DNA of 64,000 bases, from contig CM073547.1 in assembly GCA_037074615.1 (NCBI GenBank), positions 1,798,001-1,862,000 on the forward strand, given 5' to 3'. The position numbers and the translations under genes are program-made. Source of the DNA: Leucaena leucocephala. Taxonomy: Eukaryota; Streptophyta; Magnoliopsida; Fabales; Fabaceae. Under the pieces are notes generated by a model. The model did no database searches. It worked only from the letters and a program-made list of their open reading frames with translations, and was not told where the DNA came from. Position 1 is the stretch's first letter, and every line of letters begins with the position of its first letter. Of this stretch, positions 1-12,607 are shown one piece after another.

Positions 1-3000
1 TCGACTACCACCAAAATGGTGTCATATTTCCTGGATTTTGGAAGACCTGTAATGAAATCCATGCTGATATCCTCCCATACCTGATGAGGAATAGGGAGTG
101 GTTGCAGTAGGCCGGCAGGTGAGAGAGCTTGGTATTTATTTCTCTGACACACCTCGCACTGAGCCACATATCCTTGGACCGTACGCTTCATCCCTTCCCA
201 ATATACTACTTGAGCCAAGCGTTTATAAGTGCGAAAGTATCCAGCGTGGCCTCCCATGGGAGAATTATGGTATTCTTCCATTAACAATGGAATTCGGGAT
301 GAAGTTTTTGGTAAAACCATTCTGCCCTTATAATGTAAAATTCCCTTTTTGAGGCTGTATCCTTCAACACTATTAGGTTGAGCGATCAGTTGTTGTATTA
401 TGTGACAAAGCTTAGCATCAGACTGCACCTCATTTTCCCAATCCTCTATCTTATCATGCTGCCACAGTGAGAATCCCTGCAGTTCGAGAGATTCCTCCTG
501 TCTTGAAAGAGCATCAGCTGCCCGATTTTCCTTCCCAGGTTTGTAGTAAATCTCAAATTTGAATCCCATCAATTTTGAGACCCATTTTTGCTGATTTTCT
601 TCCACTATACGTTGTTCTAGTAGATATTTCAGCGCCTTTTGATCTGTTCTGATGATGAATTTCTGCCCCCACAGGTAGTGTCTCCACTTCTTGACTGCCA
701 TTACTATTGCCATGAGTTCCCTTTCATACACTGAACTCTGTTGAGCCCGGTTAGACAATTTCTGGCTGAAATATGCTACGGGCCTGCCTTTCTGCATTAA
801 TACAGCACCCACTCCAGTTCCTGAAGCATCAGTCTCTATCTCAAAAGGGAGGGAAAAGTCTGGTACCGCCAACACAGGGAGGGTAGTCATTGCTGTTTTT
901 AGTGTGTCGAAGGCCTCCTTTGCTTCATCAGTCCATCTGAAGGCATCTTTCTTTAATAAGTCAGTAAGGGGACTGGCTAACTTCCCATAATTCTTCACAA
1001 AACGCCGGTAATAACCAGTAAGCCCTAGGAAACCCCTTAAGGATTTCACATTCTTGGGCTTAGGCCACTTTAACATGCTGTCTATCTTCGTTGGATCTGC
1101 TTGAACTCCATCTTTGGAAATGATGTGGCCCAAATACTCAAGTCTTGGTTGAGCAAAGCTGCACTTTTTCAAGTTAATCACCAAGTGGTTCTCATTCAAG
1201 AGGGTTAGTACAGCATGTAAATGTTCCAAATGTGATTCTAAATCACTGCTGTATACCAGTATATCATCAAAGAACACTAATACAAACTTACGCAAGTGCT
1301 GCCGGAATACCTCGTTCATTAGTGATTGAAAGGTTGATGGTGCATTAGTTAGCCCGAAAGGCATAACTTTGAACTCATAGTGGCCCTCATGTGTTCTGAA
1401 CGCAGTCTTATGCTCATCTCCGGTTTGAATTCTGATTTGGTGGTATCCTGATTTAAGGTCCAGTTTGGAAAACACAGTAGCACCCTGCAGCTCATCCAGG
1501 AGCTCGTCTATTGCCGGAATTGGGAATTTATCTGGAACTGTGATCTTGTTCAAAGCTCGGTAATCCACACAAAACCTCCAGCTCCCATCTTTTTTTTTAA
1601 CTAACAAGACTGGGCTCGAGTAGGGACTAGTGCTAGGCTGGATAATTCCACTTTGCAGCATATCCTTCACCATGCTCTCAATCTCATTTTTCTGCAAATG
1701 AGGGTAGCGGTAAGGTCTTATGTTTGGTGGTTGCTCCCCTGGTTTTATAGGAATGGCATGGTCTTGTGGTCTGGAGGGTGGTAGCCCCGTGAGGGCTTGA
1801 CTCACTCCAGGAAATTTTGCTAGCACCGCCTGGATTTCTGGTGTCATAGTCACTTCCTCTTCCTCATTTTGATTCCCCTTCCCGCCTTCCATTCCATAGT
1901 ATTTCACCAAATAGCCCTCCCCTTGCTTCTGTATTGACCGGACCAGTGACTTGAATGTTACTTGAGCTCTAGTCAAGGACGGATCCCCTTGTAAACAAAT
2001 CTGATTGGGCTTTTTACCAATTTTCATAGTTAACTGGCTCCAATTCATTTTTACTTCTCCTAATGATTTCAACCATTCCATACCCAAAACTGCATCAACT
2101 CCGTTTAAAGGAAAAGGGTAGAAAGTTTGATTGATATTCAAACCCTGTACCTGGAATTGAAGTCCTTTACACCTTTGTTTGCTTCTGATAGTATACCCAT
2201 CTCCCACAGTGACCCTGTATTCCGCAATCTCATCAACTGGCAACTTTAGGTTCCTCTGTAACTCCTCGGATATGAAGTTATGAGAAGCCCCGCTGTCCAA
2301 GAGCAGCACCACGTCTCTGCCCTGGATTTTCCCTCGGATTTTCATTGTATGATTGTCCCCAAAGCCAGCCATGGAATTCAATGATAGTTCCATATGAGTA
2401 GTGTCAGCCATGTCTTCTGGAGCTCCTTCTTCCTCTCCACCGATGAGCTCATCACTTCCCTTGTCCACTCCGTCTTCCTTCTCTAAGATCATCACCTGCA
2501 GGCTCCGGTTTTTGCACACATGGCTGGGGCTGTACTTATCTCCACACTTGAAACATAATCCGAGTTCCCTTCTGCGATTAAGCTCTGCTTCTGGCAGCTT
2601 GTGGGCCCTCCATCCTTGTTTGACTGTGGTACTGCCCGATGAGTTACTGGCTGTCTTTACTTCTGCTGTCTTCACCTCTGTTTTTCTAAACGGGCTTGTG
2701 TGAGCACTAACCGTGTATTGGCTTCTTGTGGGCTCAGATGTGTGTACGGCCCTTGTGGGTTGGGTGTAGGTCCAGTCCACTTTGGGTCCATTTGTAACCC
2801 GTTGAGTCCTGGTATTTCTTCCCTCCTGTACCTTTTCAAGTGTTTGGTTCCTCTCCTCTACGCGCACGGCAGTCCTGATCAATTCTCGCAGGGACAACGT
2901 GTTGACCAGCCTCAGCTCGGCCCTAACTTCTGGCTTCAGCGCGTTTTTGAAGACTCCCATCAAGCACTCCTCTGGGACATCCTTGAGAGCAGCCGAGAGT

Positions 3001-3572
3001 CTCTCAAATTCCTCAACCAACTCCAGGACTGAGTTTTCTTGCTTCAGTGCCAGCAACATTTCGTATTCATCCCCTCGTTGCGATGGATGAAAACGATATA
3101 GGAGTTCCTGTTTGAACTCCGCCCAGCTTCGTAATGGGGTCCGGCTTTCGACCCAGTGGTACCAGTTGAGAGCTTTCCCTTCTAGGCAGATCATCGCGGC
3201 TCCAAGTTTCTCTGTTTCAGCAATGGAGTTTAGGCTGAAATAACGTTCCACACGTGAAAACCAACCTAACGGATCTTCTCCTTCGAACACCGGTAATTCC
3301 AGCTTCCTGAATCTCCCTCTGTCCCCTGTCTGATTCTCAGGTGTTTCCGATGTTCCCTCTCCATTTTGAGCTCCTGTTTCATCGTCTCGTGCTTCTTCCA
3401 TATTCTTCTGTTTCTCGACTAGCTGAAATAGGGCTTCCTGCATTTTTGTCATCATTTCCTTAACCCCTTCCATCTCCGTCGTTAACCTTGCATTTACTTC
3501 CTTCATTCCCTGGTTCAATCCTCCCACTGCTTCCTTCAGCTCCTGCACTTCCTCGGCGACGCGTCGGTCCAT
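1..3572 (-). mobile_element. Ty3/gypsy retrotransposon gag-pol polyprotein (5' part, open frame)
   Basis: This is the single-ORF polyprotein of an LTR retrotransposon, cut by the window edge inside the integrase. The ATG is at 3572-3570. I checked every codon to the edge and found no stop in about 1190 codons. Order: a short coiled-coil start (residues 1-50), a gag domain around residue 150, a zinc knuckle CFKCGDKYSPSHVC near residue 340, an aspartic protease LLLDSGASHNFIS near 420, reverse transcriptase with VFFDDILVYS at about 766-775, RNase H (DASGTGVGAVL, RTDQKAL) from about 910, and the integrase HHCC zinc-binding region from about 1100, ending at YDTILVVV. Domain order RT-RH-INT defines Ty3/gypsy. 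A single gag-pol ORF with a short LTR suggests a Reina-like chromovirus, which is inference. The lack of any stop or frameshift implies a recent insertion. Confidence 0.95.
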
Positions 3573-3600
3573 GTTCTTCCCACAGAGTGTAGGATCGTTG

Positions 3601-3612
3601 GCTCTGATACCA
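3601..3612 (-). other. Retrotransposon primer-binding site (tRNA-iMet)
   Basis: On the minus strand this reads TGGTATCAGAGC, the usual plant retrotransposon primer-binding site complementary to the 3' end of initiator methionine tRNA. It lies a few bases inside the LTR end at 3616 and about 28 bases upstream of the gag ATG, exactly where minus-strand cDNA priming is expected. Confidence 0.9.
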
Positions 3613-3615
3613 ATT

Positions 3616-3901
3616 TGATACAACCTGATTCCGCCACAGACAATAGCAACACTAATACGGCAAATCTGAATGGAACTGATATGATATTAATGAGAGACAA
3701 AGGGGATTTCAGTCATGAAATTACACCAGCAATCCTGATCACCCCGAAATCAAAATACAGATTGGGCACAGCACAAGGAGGTTAAGCCTTTCCTCCTTAG
3801 TTCACTCGGGTTCCTGAGAGACCAGTCTCTCCTAGTCCCGCCCTTACAAAACAAATCTTCCTCTCCCTTTTACACATGAGACCTGCTACTATATACTATC
3901 A
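3616..3901 (-). repeat. 5' LTR of the Ty3/gypsy element (outer end approximate)
   Basis: The inner end next to the primer-binding site is TGATA on the plus strand at 3616-3620. A matching inverted TATCA occurs at 3897-3901, giving a 286-bp LTR with 5-bp terminal inverted repeats. A TATATA promoter-like motif lies very close to that outer end, so the true boundary could be up to about 45 bp further right, for example near 3943. The second LTR and the matching target-site duplication lie outside the window, so the boundary cannot be proved here. Confidence 0.65.
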
Positions 3902-3990
3902 AAAGCGCATGGCACACCTCCCTAAAAATAAAGTCAAAAGTAGGACAGCAAAAGGAAATAACTACGCATACAGTCTATAGCCACCTAGTC

Positions 3991-6900
3991 TTATGTTTCT
4001 TTCTCAAATTCAGCATCACAATCTGGGTCAACCTCCTGAACCGCAAAAGGAGTCTTGCCCTTTCCGTGTTTCTTCCTTGTATATGTCTTTTCAGCAAAAG
4101 CAAATGTATCAGATACTAATGGTTGATGATAGGGAAATAAATGGGGACAATGAAATAATCTTCATGGAGTAAGGGTTCTTTTCAATGGTAAAAGCTTAGC
4201 AAACACAATGGATTAATGAAGTTCTATCAATAAAAAGGAAATGAAAGGTTATAATGTAATGTATGAAATGGTACAAGCCAAGAAAGCCTTGCTTTGCATA
4301 AAGTGCTCGGAATGCATGCATGATATAAGGAGGATTTAAAGCAACAAGCTGGTCTTTGTCATATCCAAAGAGGGGTTAAGCCATGAAGGTATGCTTATGT
4401 AACAAACTTGGATCGTTAGCTAAATGGCCGCAAAAGAGACTGCAGGGAATAGACGGTAAGTTACAGTGCTGTTAAAAGCATCATGGCCTTAAGACATAAG
4501 AAAACATCTTAATCATTAAGGATCTTACTGCAGCAGCTCAAAAACCATTTGTACCTAACTTGCTCAAAGTGATTGTGAAGGTAGACTTCCACACTAAGGT
4601 CTCTTCTCTCAAATCCTGACCAACTACTCCAACGATACTTTTACAAGGAATAAAAAAATGATGACTCTCTCATAGCAGTCAGTCTTATTAGAGTTAAGCA
4701 TTGCACTGGTGGGGGGTTGGTGCCCGCCGCCAAAATCACTTTGGAAGTACTTTTACAACCAAGTTAACATTGGCAAGCTTCTTCTCATGACAATGGTTTA
4801 CTGGTCATGAGGAAGGGCATGAGCCTGGCTGGGGTCAGGCCACATCCTTGATATCTTATTTAGCTGGCTCTCCCAAGAGATCTGCTCTGGGAGGCCAACT
4901 TACCAGAAGATTATTGGGCATTCTAGTAAGATGACCGCCAAAAAGTTATGGTTGCTCTAGAAAGTTGCTCACTGGAGGGGTCTCACAAGTCACAAGGCAT
5001 TCTCGAGAGCAGGCTGATCAAGAATGCTCCTCCATCTCCTCTTGGTTACATTAACAGACCCCAATCTTCATGTTGAACAATTCATCTGCTCCCCTTCAGG
5101 GTGAAGGTTCTCAATATGCTTTGGATTATGAAGACTTGAAAACTTAATGTAGGAACAGTTTCCACACTTAATTACCGGCATAAAGGGCATAAGGTCGTAT
5201 AATTTGGGAATAAAATATCATGGCTCTGAAATCTTACAATGTATTTGGAGGTAGAAGTATCGTTAAAACTCCACACTTCATCTGGGTCATGCAAAAGAAA
5301 TGCACATTTATCATCCCAACTTGTATCCTCAAATTCTTCCAAAGACTGTTGCCTTATCTCAAAGAATTTCTTAATAACCTGTACACTCGTCAGAAATATC
5401 AGCTATTAGAAGAAAATAAATTAAAGGTACTGCAGAACAGTCAACTCAGGAGAGCAAAAGGCATAAATGGACCTAATTGAATATACTCATATTATACATG
5501 CATACGAAGTGCCATTAGTAATATGAGAAAATCATATCATTTAAACGTAATCTGTAGAGAAACACAGCTTTTGGGTAACCAGGCTTATGTATCCTAAGAT
5601 ACCATAGGCAATGAAGGGAAAAATAGAGGAAGTTCAGAGAGAGAGAAAGAGAAGTAATGACAGATGATTACCATTTTGAAAGTTTCATTCTGCTCTGCCA
5701 GCTTTGCCATATCAATTTGCAAATCATCATTAAGTTTCTCTAGTCTAAGACCATCTGAGGTGAGCTCTTCTACCCTGGGTGACATATGTTGCAAGTAAAC
5801 TTTTGAGTAATGACCACCAAATGCTTTTGCTAAGCAAATCTTGTAATACGTATTAAAAAAAGAATAAAAAAATAAAAGGATGGAGCAGAACAGCAATGTA
5901 ATAATCAGATGATATTGATATAAATAATGAAATTTTGTTTAAATATTTCCTTTTGGGTCTCCTGATTTTTCCTCATTACTTCTTTGCTACACAATTTACA
6001 CGATCAGGCAACCAGAGCATCATCATCAGATTAAAAGAAATAAAAACATAATATTTTTTCTGGCACTAAAGGAGCCCAAATTTTTCCTTCATTTTTTCTT
6101 GAATGATCATTTGCTAAAGTTAACAAGAATTCAAGTATTAGAAGAACTGTAAATACCTCTTCTGGATGGGATTAATTAGCTGTGACATTGACTCCTCCTT
6201 TTCCTTGGCCTTTTCAGCCTGTTAGCAGCCACTTAGACTCAGAACATTAGGTATTACAACATATAAGGCACCAAAAGAACGGAAAACTATTTTTCTATTG
6301 AAAAATGGTAACTATTGTAACCTCCATTATTGCATGATCCCTTTCAGCAAAAGCAGCAGCTACGCAACCATGGAAAAATTTAACCTGCTTCTCAGCTTCC
6401 ACATTCTAGACAAAGATATTTTCCAGTATGTCAGCAAGTCACAAAAACTTCGTGTGCTTTGCACTATTACTAGCGATCTTGTGAGATGTTGTATGAGAAT
6501 ATTCCTGATGTGTGTGACGTCTAGAGTTGTATTTTATTTTACTGTAGTACGTAGTTATGAATTTCTATACATGAGTGTGCTGTGTTGCAATGAATTGCCT
6601 CAAACGCCAGAATATTTTTCTCAAACTCTGACCTTCGCATTTAGTGCATGTCATTTCTATCCTTAATTCATTTTTAAATATATCATATTGAATAAAAAAC
6701 TAAATAGTAAATAACATTTATAGAGTATTGTGAAGAGGGTAGAAAGAAAGAGACCTTTGCAACCTCAGCATTGTGTAGATCTGCTAGTTGACTCTGAACA
6801 CAGCAAAGTAACCATGTAAACCAAATCAAAAGAATCGTTTAAGCAATGGATAAAATAAATTCAATACTCACTTTGATTCTGTAAGCCTCTGAAAGCTCCT

Positions 6901-8042
6901 CTTGTAGATTTAAATTATCTCTTGTGCAAGCAGCCAATTTCTTTTTCAAGTTCTCAATCTCTTGCTCCAATCCAGCTGTCCTAATTAGATATGAAATTTA
7001 ACAAAATTGATGTTTATTATTATTATTTCAATTACACCAACCCTCCCGCTAATCCCACCCACAGGCATTTCACCAACCAAATCATCCCATTCATCAATAG
7101 GGGAACATTATTGGAACAAAATGTGAATAATTTTCCTGGAGAACAAAATAAAAGCATATACCTTTGAAAATGCATTCGAGAAACCACAGCAAGATAGCCA
7201 GGTCCAGCTTGCTGCATGCATAATTGTTCAATATCTTTGCGTAATTCATCACGCTCTACAATATTGTATAGTAGGTACGTTAAATTTGTACAATATATTA
7301 TTATCACACAAAATAAATAAGCAATTAAAGTACACGCATGTAGTATCAACAAGGACGTGTATGTTATAATATATTCGTATGTAGAATGAGTTTCAGATTA
7401 ATCATTTACAGCTGACTGATTATCAATGGCGGGGGAACATGATATCACGACATTTTGCTGGGTAAAAATATCAGATCACGACCAGTTAAACAACGTAACG
7501 ATGCTATATTTAAACATACCAAAAAAACAGGTATACTCTCTGTTAAGTCTTTATAGTTCCAATACCCGTTAAGGCTGGAATCTATTCAACAAATCAAAAT
7601 TTTTGCCACCACCAAGCTTCCAACTGCAACTATGCTTGTAAAAAATGAAGAGCCAACTTATCATAAAACCTATTTGATTTTATTTTAAAATCGATTCAGA
7701 TGTTGCTAGTCCAGATCAATTTAGACATGATCTTAAGCATCAAAAGATGCTGATGTATTGAATAATTTTCCAATCAATAACAATAGAGACTTGATATACT
7801 ACAACTACACATATTAGCACTTGCTCTTAACTTGGATTTAACAAAATAAAAAACGAACACACTACATACTTTTTGAACAGTGAATAGTCAAATAAGTCAA
7901 CATTGATCACGGTGTCATCATAAAACCTACAATACACTGTAAAAGCATCAAATTAATTCACAGAAGTTAAAAAATTGTGCATACCATGTTCCAGTTGTTG
8001 GATTTGAGCCAACAAGGATTCGCTGTTCATATTCTCAGCCAT
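3991..8042 (-). CDS. Plant coiled-coil protein, C-terminal part apparently lost
   Basis: Exons (minus): 8042-7985, 7255-7162, 6980-6872, 6793-6755, 6405-6322, 6218-6157, 5774-5672 and 5378-5238. All have GT-AG borders and matching phases and give exactly 230 codons. The protein starts MAENMNSESLLAQIQQLEH and is a nearly continuous coiled coil (ERDELRKDIEQLCMQQAGPG, LEQEIENLKKKL, EELTSDGLRLEKLNDDLQ), ending WDDKCAFLLHDPDEVWSFND then STSKYI. I recognise this as a conserved plant coiled-coil family without a secure name. From memory its members continue as a much longer coiled coil. No such continuation is seen. A candidate terminal exon 4115-3991 (AFAEKTYTRKKHGKGKTPF, then stop) follows an AG, but its phase needs at least one unseen exon between 5238 and 4115. 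That exon's membership is uncertain. Confidence 0.7.
4116..5237 (-). other. Intron or unresolved segment of the coiled-coil gene
   Basis: I see no exon that continues the coiled coil in these 1.1 kb on the minus strand. A short open stretch on the minus strand around 5060-5130 ends in a stop and resembles nothing I know. The segment is either a long intron or DNA that replaced the missing C-terminal exons. Confidence 0.4.
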
Positions 8043-9190
8043 TCTGTTAAAGAAAACATCTTATCATCAAACCAAATAGATTATGGACTCCATTGTAGTC
8101 AAAACACGTGTCCGAGTTTTACAATCATATAACATAAAAAAGTACAAAAGGAAAAGATTCACATGACCAAATGAAAAGGACCAAGTATTGCAGCCGTAAA
8201 TTTTGTTTTTTGTTTTTAACATTGCGGTGGACAAGTCAACACGATAAGGAATTTGCTGAGCAAGAATAAGACACGTTTACATTGTCTCCCATATGATAAC
8301 CTCTTATACCAGCCTATAAAAATTAGATCGAGGGAAAAGTGAAAACTTCCCACCTAGTTTCACAAGCACTATCATGTTATATCATTATACATACATAGAC
8401 ATAGACATATGCATATATATACATACATATATAGACACAAACGCACCTATGTATGTATGATTCTTAGAAAGGAACATATAGCAATCGCTATTTTCCTCGA
8501 CTAAATTCTGCTGTAAAATTATGCTACGAGGGTGAAAAGGTAGTCTTATGGAACAGTCAAATTCAAATAGGCACTTACTATTGTGTTTCACTTGATTATT
8601 GCTTTAATTTCCTTCTGTGTTGTATTCCAAGCTTGTTACTTTCCACCATGTTCAAGTTGAATTGTGTGTTGATTTTTGAATGAGCATCATCAATTGGCCA
8701 AACAAAAAGTTATATATACAAATTCTACCATCCAGCGTGCAAGTAAAAAAATTATCTTCACACCCTGCATTTTCTATGTTAAACATAATTCTTAGATCCA
8801 TTTTTCCCCCAAACTAAAAGGAAAAGCAAATTATCCGAGGAAAGGAAAGAAGAAAGATAAAGGACCATAAATTAAGTCGAAACCATGATACAGAATCATG
8901 AACCGCAACAAGTATTTCCAATATAATAATATATAGATAAGTAGAAGGAAGAAGGTTACCAGAAGGTTAAAGTCGAAATCGCGGCTGGTTTCTACTCAGA
9001 AATGCTTTCACAAATCGAAAAGAGACGAAAAGTTCACAAAACAATTCGACGCATGACCATGTTACGGCTGAGAAGGAAGCAAATTCCGGCAACACGGTTT
9101 GCTGTCTGGAAAAGTTTGCTGACGACAAGATTCAGGCTGGAAGAAACCGGAAAGGGGAAAATGACAGAAAGATAGCTTCAATGCGGGGTT
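8043..9190 (-). other. 5' UTR intron and leader exon of the coiled-coil gene
   Basis: An acceptor (TTTAACAG) lies immediately before the ATG at 8042. A matching donor (CTTCTG|GTAACC) at about 8960 follows a GC-richer, pyrimidine-rich leader from about 9190 down to 8960. This fits a non-coding first exon and an intron of about 0.9 kb. The transcription start is not determined. Confidence 0.5.
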
Positions 9191-10918
9191 TCCATATTGG
9201 TACTTCTTTATTTTGATTATCAATTATGAATTGACCTGATATGAGTCGGATTCGGATCAATTGAGGATTTATAGATATTTTTTTTTTTTGCAAACTGATT
9301 TACTAGATTTATTAGTAATTTGATTTATATTCATCAATATACAGTCTACCATTCATGAAAAATTATCATACTTACAGATTATGGGTATTCAGTTCTTCTG
9401 ACTCCCTGCCGTATAAGAAGAAACCATGTACCATGATTTAAGTTGAATTGTGAATATGTTACAATTATCAAAATGGGAACATCGTAATTCAATCGTTTTG
9501 TCAACTTCCATGTAATAAATGCAATGATTGAATGAAGCTGGATATTATTACTTAAAATGTATGGTAAACATATTTATATTACATATATTTTTATCAAATA
9601 TTGAAAAACTTGAAACAAAATAATACACAACATAAATATATACGGTAAACAGTAATGTTCATAAATTATTAACAATAATACCTACATTTTGTATGAGAAT
9701 GTCAGGACTTCTAGTCATCAACTGCCTTCTTAAGCTTTTCTTTTTTTGTGAACACTTTATGGAGAAAATAATGAATTAAAAAGACTTCTGCATCAGAAAA
9801 TATGTCTGTGATTATAAATAATATTATTATAATTAACAATTATAATTTAGAGTTTCAATTGAGTTTTTAGTATAAATTTCATTATAGTTATAAATAATTA
9901 CAAAGATAAAGGAAAAATACTTTTTATATTTTAATTATATCAACATGTTAAATTATTGTCACCGCGCAGGGCAAACACCAACCAGGCTGAATTTAATTTT
10001 TTATTATTATTTAATTTATCAAAGTTTTATTTTAATTATATATAGATTCGATCCGTCTCGTATATGTGATTTTAATAAATGAGTTTCTTAATAAATTTTT
10101 TTTATATATATTAAAATTTAAATATTAGATTTTATATAAGCGATATTAAATTTTTTGTTATTTAGATTAATCCTTGATTTTAAGTATTATATGTTGTGGT
10201 CCTCAACCACTCGAGAATCAAAAAGCGAAGCCCAAAGACCCCTTCCTTACCGGATCCCTAGGCCCAGGGAATAGCTTTCAACTCCACCTTGGCGGGGGAT
10301 GGGCTAGACCCGTACAGTTGTACAACGCATAGGCGACACGTAAGGACACCAATAGCAAGCAATTTTAATGGACCCTAGAGTTAGTTTAAATAATAAATAA
10401 TTTAACATTATTTAAATAAAATATTAAATTTAAATTTTAGTATATGTAAAAATTCTCTATTAAGAGACTCACCTATCATAACTAAGTACACAATGCGGGT
10501 CTGATATAAATATAGTCAGGATAAAATTTCGGTAAACTGAATGTGTAACTAAAAACAAAATATCAAGCCGATGGATAATAGATGACTCACATTATTCGAT
10601 AATTGTATTATCTAAAAAAATAAAACTTCATATCCTTAAATTATAAATAAATTTAACTCTATTCTAAAATTTTTTATACATACTAAGTGGATAATAATTT
10701 TTTATAATAAGTAAATAATGATATATACGATTATTAAAAATATATTTAATTTTAAAAAATATTATTTTATTACAATACACCCTATTATTATTATAATAAA
10801 CAACTCACAATATTTAATATTTAAAAAAATAATATTTTCTTTTTTTAAAAAAAACTTTACTCTCCTGTTAAATAGCTAAACTCAACTTTTTTTTCTAAAA
10901 GTTTTGTCCACAAAAATT

Positions 10919-10951
10919 ACTCGATATTAACTAAAAGGCCGACGAAGGTAT
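10919..10951 (-). pseudogene. Truncated U2 snRNA-like sequence
   Basis: Read on the minus strand from 10951, the sequence begins ATACCTTCGTCGGCCTTTT and continues AGTTAATATCGAGT. It matches the conserved 5' end of U2 snRNA (ATACCTTTCTCGGCCTTTTG and on) with a handful of differences over 33 bases, then diverges completely into AT-rich DNA. The branch-site recognition region, Sm site and 3' stem-loops are absent, so it cannot make a working U2. A plant snRNA upstream element sits 67 bp ahead, which makes a chance match unlikely. Confidence 0.7.
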
Positions 10952-11017
10952 GCTCTTTAAACGGCATCTATTTTGAACTTTGTACTTGCTCATTGCTCGC
11001 TGAGAGACTAACTCCCC

Positions 11018-11028
11018 CGATGTGGGAC
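11018..11028 (-). promoter_or_regulatory. Plant snRNA upstream sequence element (USE)
   Basis: The minus strand reads GTCCCACATCG, an exact match to the plant USE consensus RTCCCACATCG found about 70 bp upstream of U-snRNA genes. It lies 67 bp upstream of the U2-like 5' end in the same orientation. The TATA element expected between them is weak: only AT-rich stretches are seen. Confidence 0.75.
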
Positions 11029-12607
11029 CATGTTCTAGTTTTATACTTCGAAAGCTTTCCTTCACAGCGCAAGTGTATAGAACCTGGAAATGCTGAACAG
11101 CAAGCGGAGAACCACTCCGTTTAACTAAAACTTATCGGTTATCGATTGCCCATGAACTTGAAGTCATGTGGCTTAATTATTTTAGACTTTAAGGTAGAAA
11201 GAGAGTTGGGTTTATTCTTTGCGTTAAATCTTTGACAGATATCATGGGTTCGTGTAAGTCCACTTTCAATTCACAAATGAACTTAAAACAATAGGAACGA
11301 CAATTGAAAACCTCAGCGTTGAAGTTTGTGCAGAGATTTGCTGGAGTCTAGAGCTCCCTCACAATAAGAACGTCTTGCCTGATTTGTTTGCATTACTTGT
11401 CTGGTTTGGATATGACTTAGGTTTCTGTTAGTTTTTTGTTTTTCTCTGTTGACTGACCCCCATTTTGCTATTGATAAAATTAATTAATTAATGTATAATT
11501 ATCCTCCAAGAAAAAAAAAACCTCTGCAATTGCATGGGCTATTACTGGTTTATTTTAATCGCATGGCTTTATCTCAAACTAATTTATTCATTTTTTAATT
11601 GTTTATATTGAGAAACGAATCACGAGATTCATGATAAGTTCCAAAAATAGTTCTTTTTCAGAGCCACACTAATAAAAAAGTTGTGAAATATTAGAGTCTT
11701 TCCGGATAATAAAATCATACAAAAACATAGAAAGTGATGCATTTTACATTGTTAATGCTGTTGAAGTATTACGTAGAATTGATTATGCATTCCTGCATGC
11801 ACATGCTAAATCTATGATACATTTAGATTGTGTTTTAGAGAATAATTTATATAAAAAATATAATTTTAAATAAAATCTTTTAGATAATAACTTGTAAAAA
11901 AAGTTATTTTAAATAAAATAAATATTTAAATAATTTTTATTAAAATAATTTTTATAATTAGTAAATTATTAAGAATAGTATAAAATAAAAAATTATAAAT
12001 AAATAAATATTGGTTACTGTTTATGATAACGATGCCAAACAAACTCTGGCAAGGTTGGATTGATAGGCTCAATCCAACGATCAAGGCGACTGCGGACTGT
12101 AGAAGTTGTTGTGATCTTTGATCTCGTGAGCTCTTCTTTCTAGATCCATTCAAAATCATCATTCGAAGTTGTACAGATCTCGCGAACTCCAACAAGTTGG
12201 ATCTCATGAAGATGCCCCCTCCTTAGTCTCTCTCTCTCTTATGGATCTAGGCATTTTATTTTTCTGAAGCCTAGTTGATGGGTCGCATAAATGGCCGAAA
12301 CCAAATTTTGGTAGGGAAGGCTTGTTGAATGAAGCACAACGATGCAGAAAGTGCAGTGATAGAGAAGGAATAGCACGGGGACAAGCAATAGATATAGAGA
12401 AGAAGAATGACGACGGCGATAGAAAAAAGGAGCGATGACGATGGTAGCAGAAGAGGACGCTGACGGAGACATTGAAAGTAAAAAAAGAGGGGAGAGATTA
12501 TAAAAAAATATTAATAAAATAATATTTTGATATCTATAATTTTTTTTATTTAGAAGTTATTTTTATTAATTTATTTAAAATTATAATTTAAGCTATAAAT
12601 ATTTAGA

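Noticed and set aside
3616..4111. LTR extending to TGTATCA at 4105-4111, which is the perfect inverse of TGATACA at 3616
   Set aside because: The candidate host terminal exon (4115-3991) would lie inside the LTR. The shorter boundary near 3901 leaves it intact. The 7-bp match may be chance, though it cannot be excluded if that exon is not real.
4105..5237. Search for additional coiled-coil exons
   Set aside because: No minus-strand segment with acceptor, donor and matching phase gave coiled-coil sequence, so none was reported.
5220..5480. 86-codon plus-strand open frame
   Set aside because: It is antisense to the exon 5378-5238 of the coiled-coil gene, which has proper splice sites and phase.
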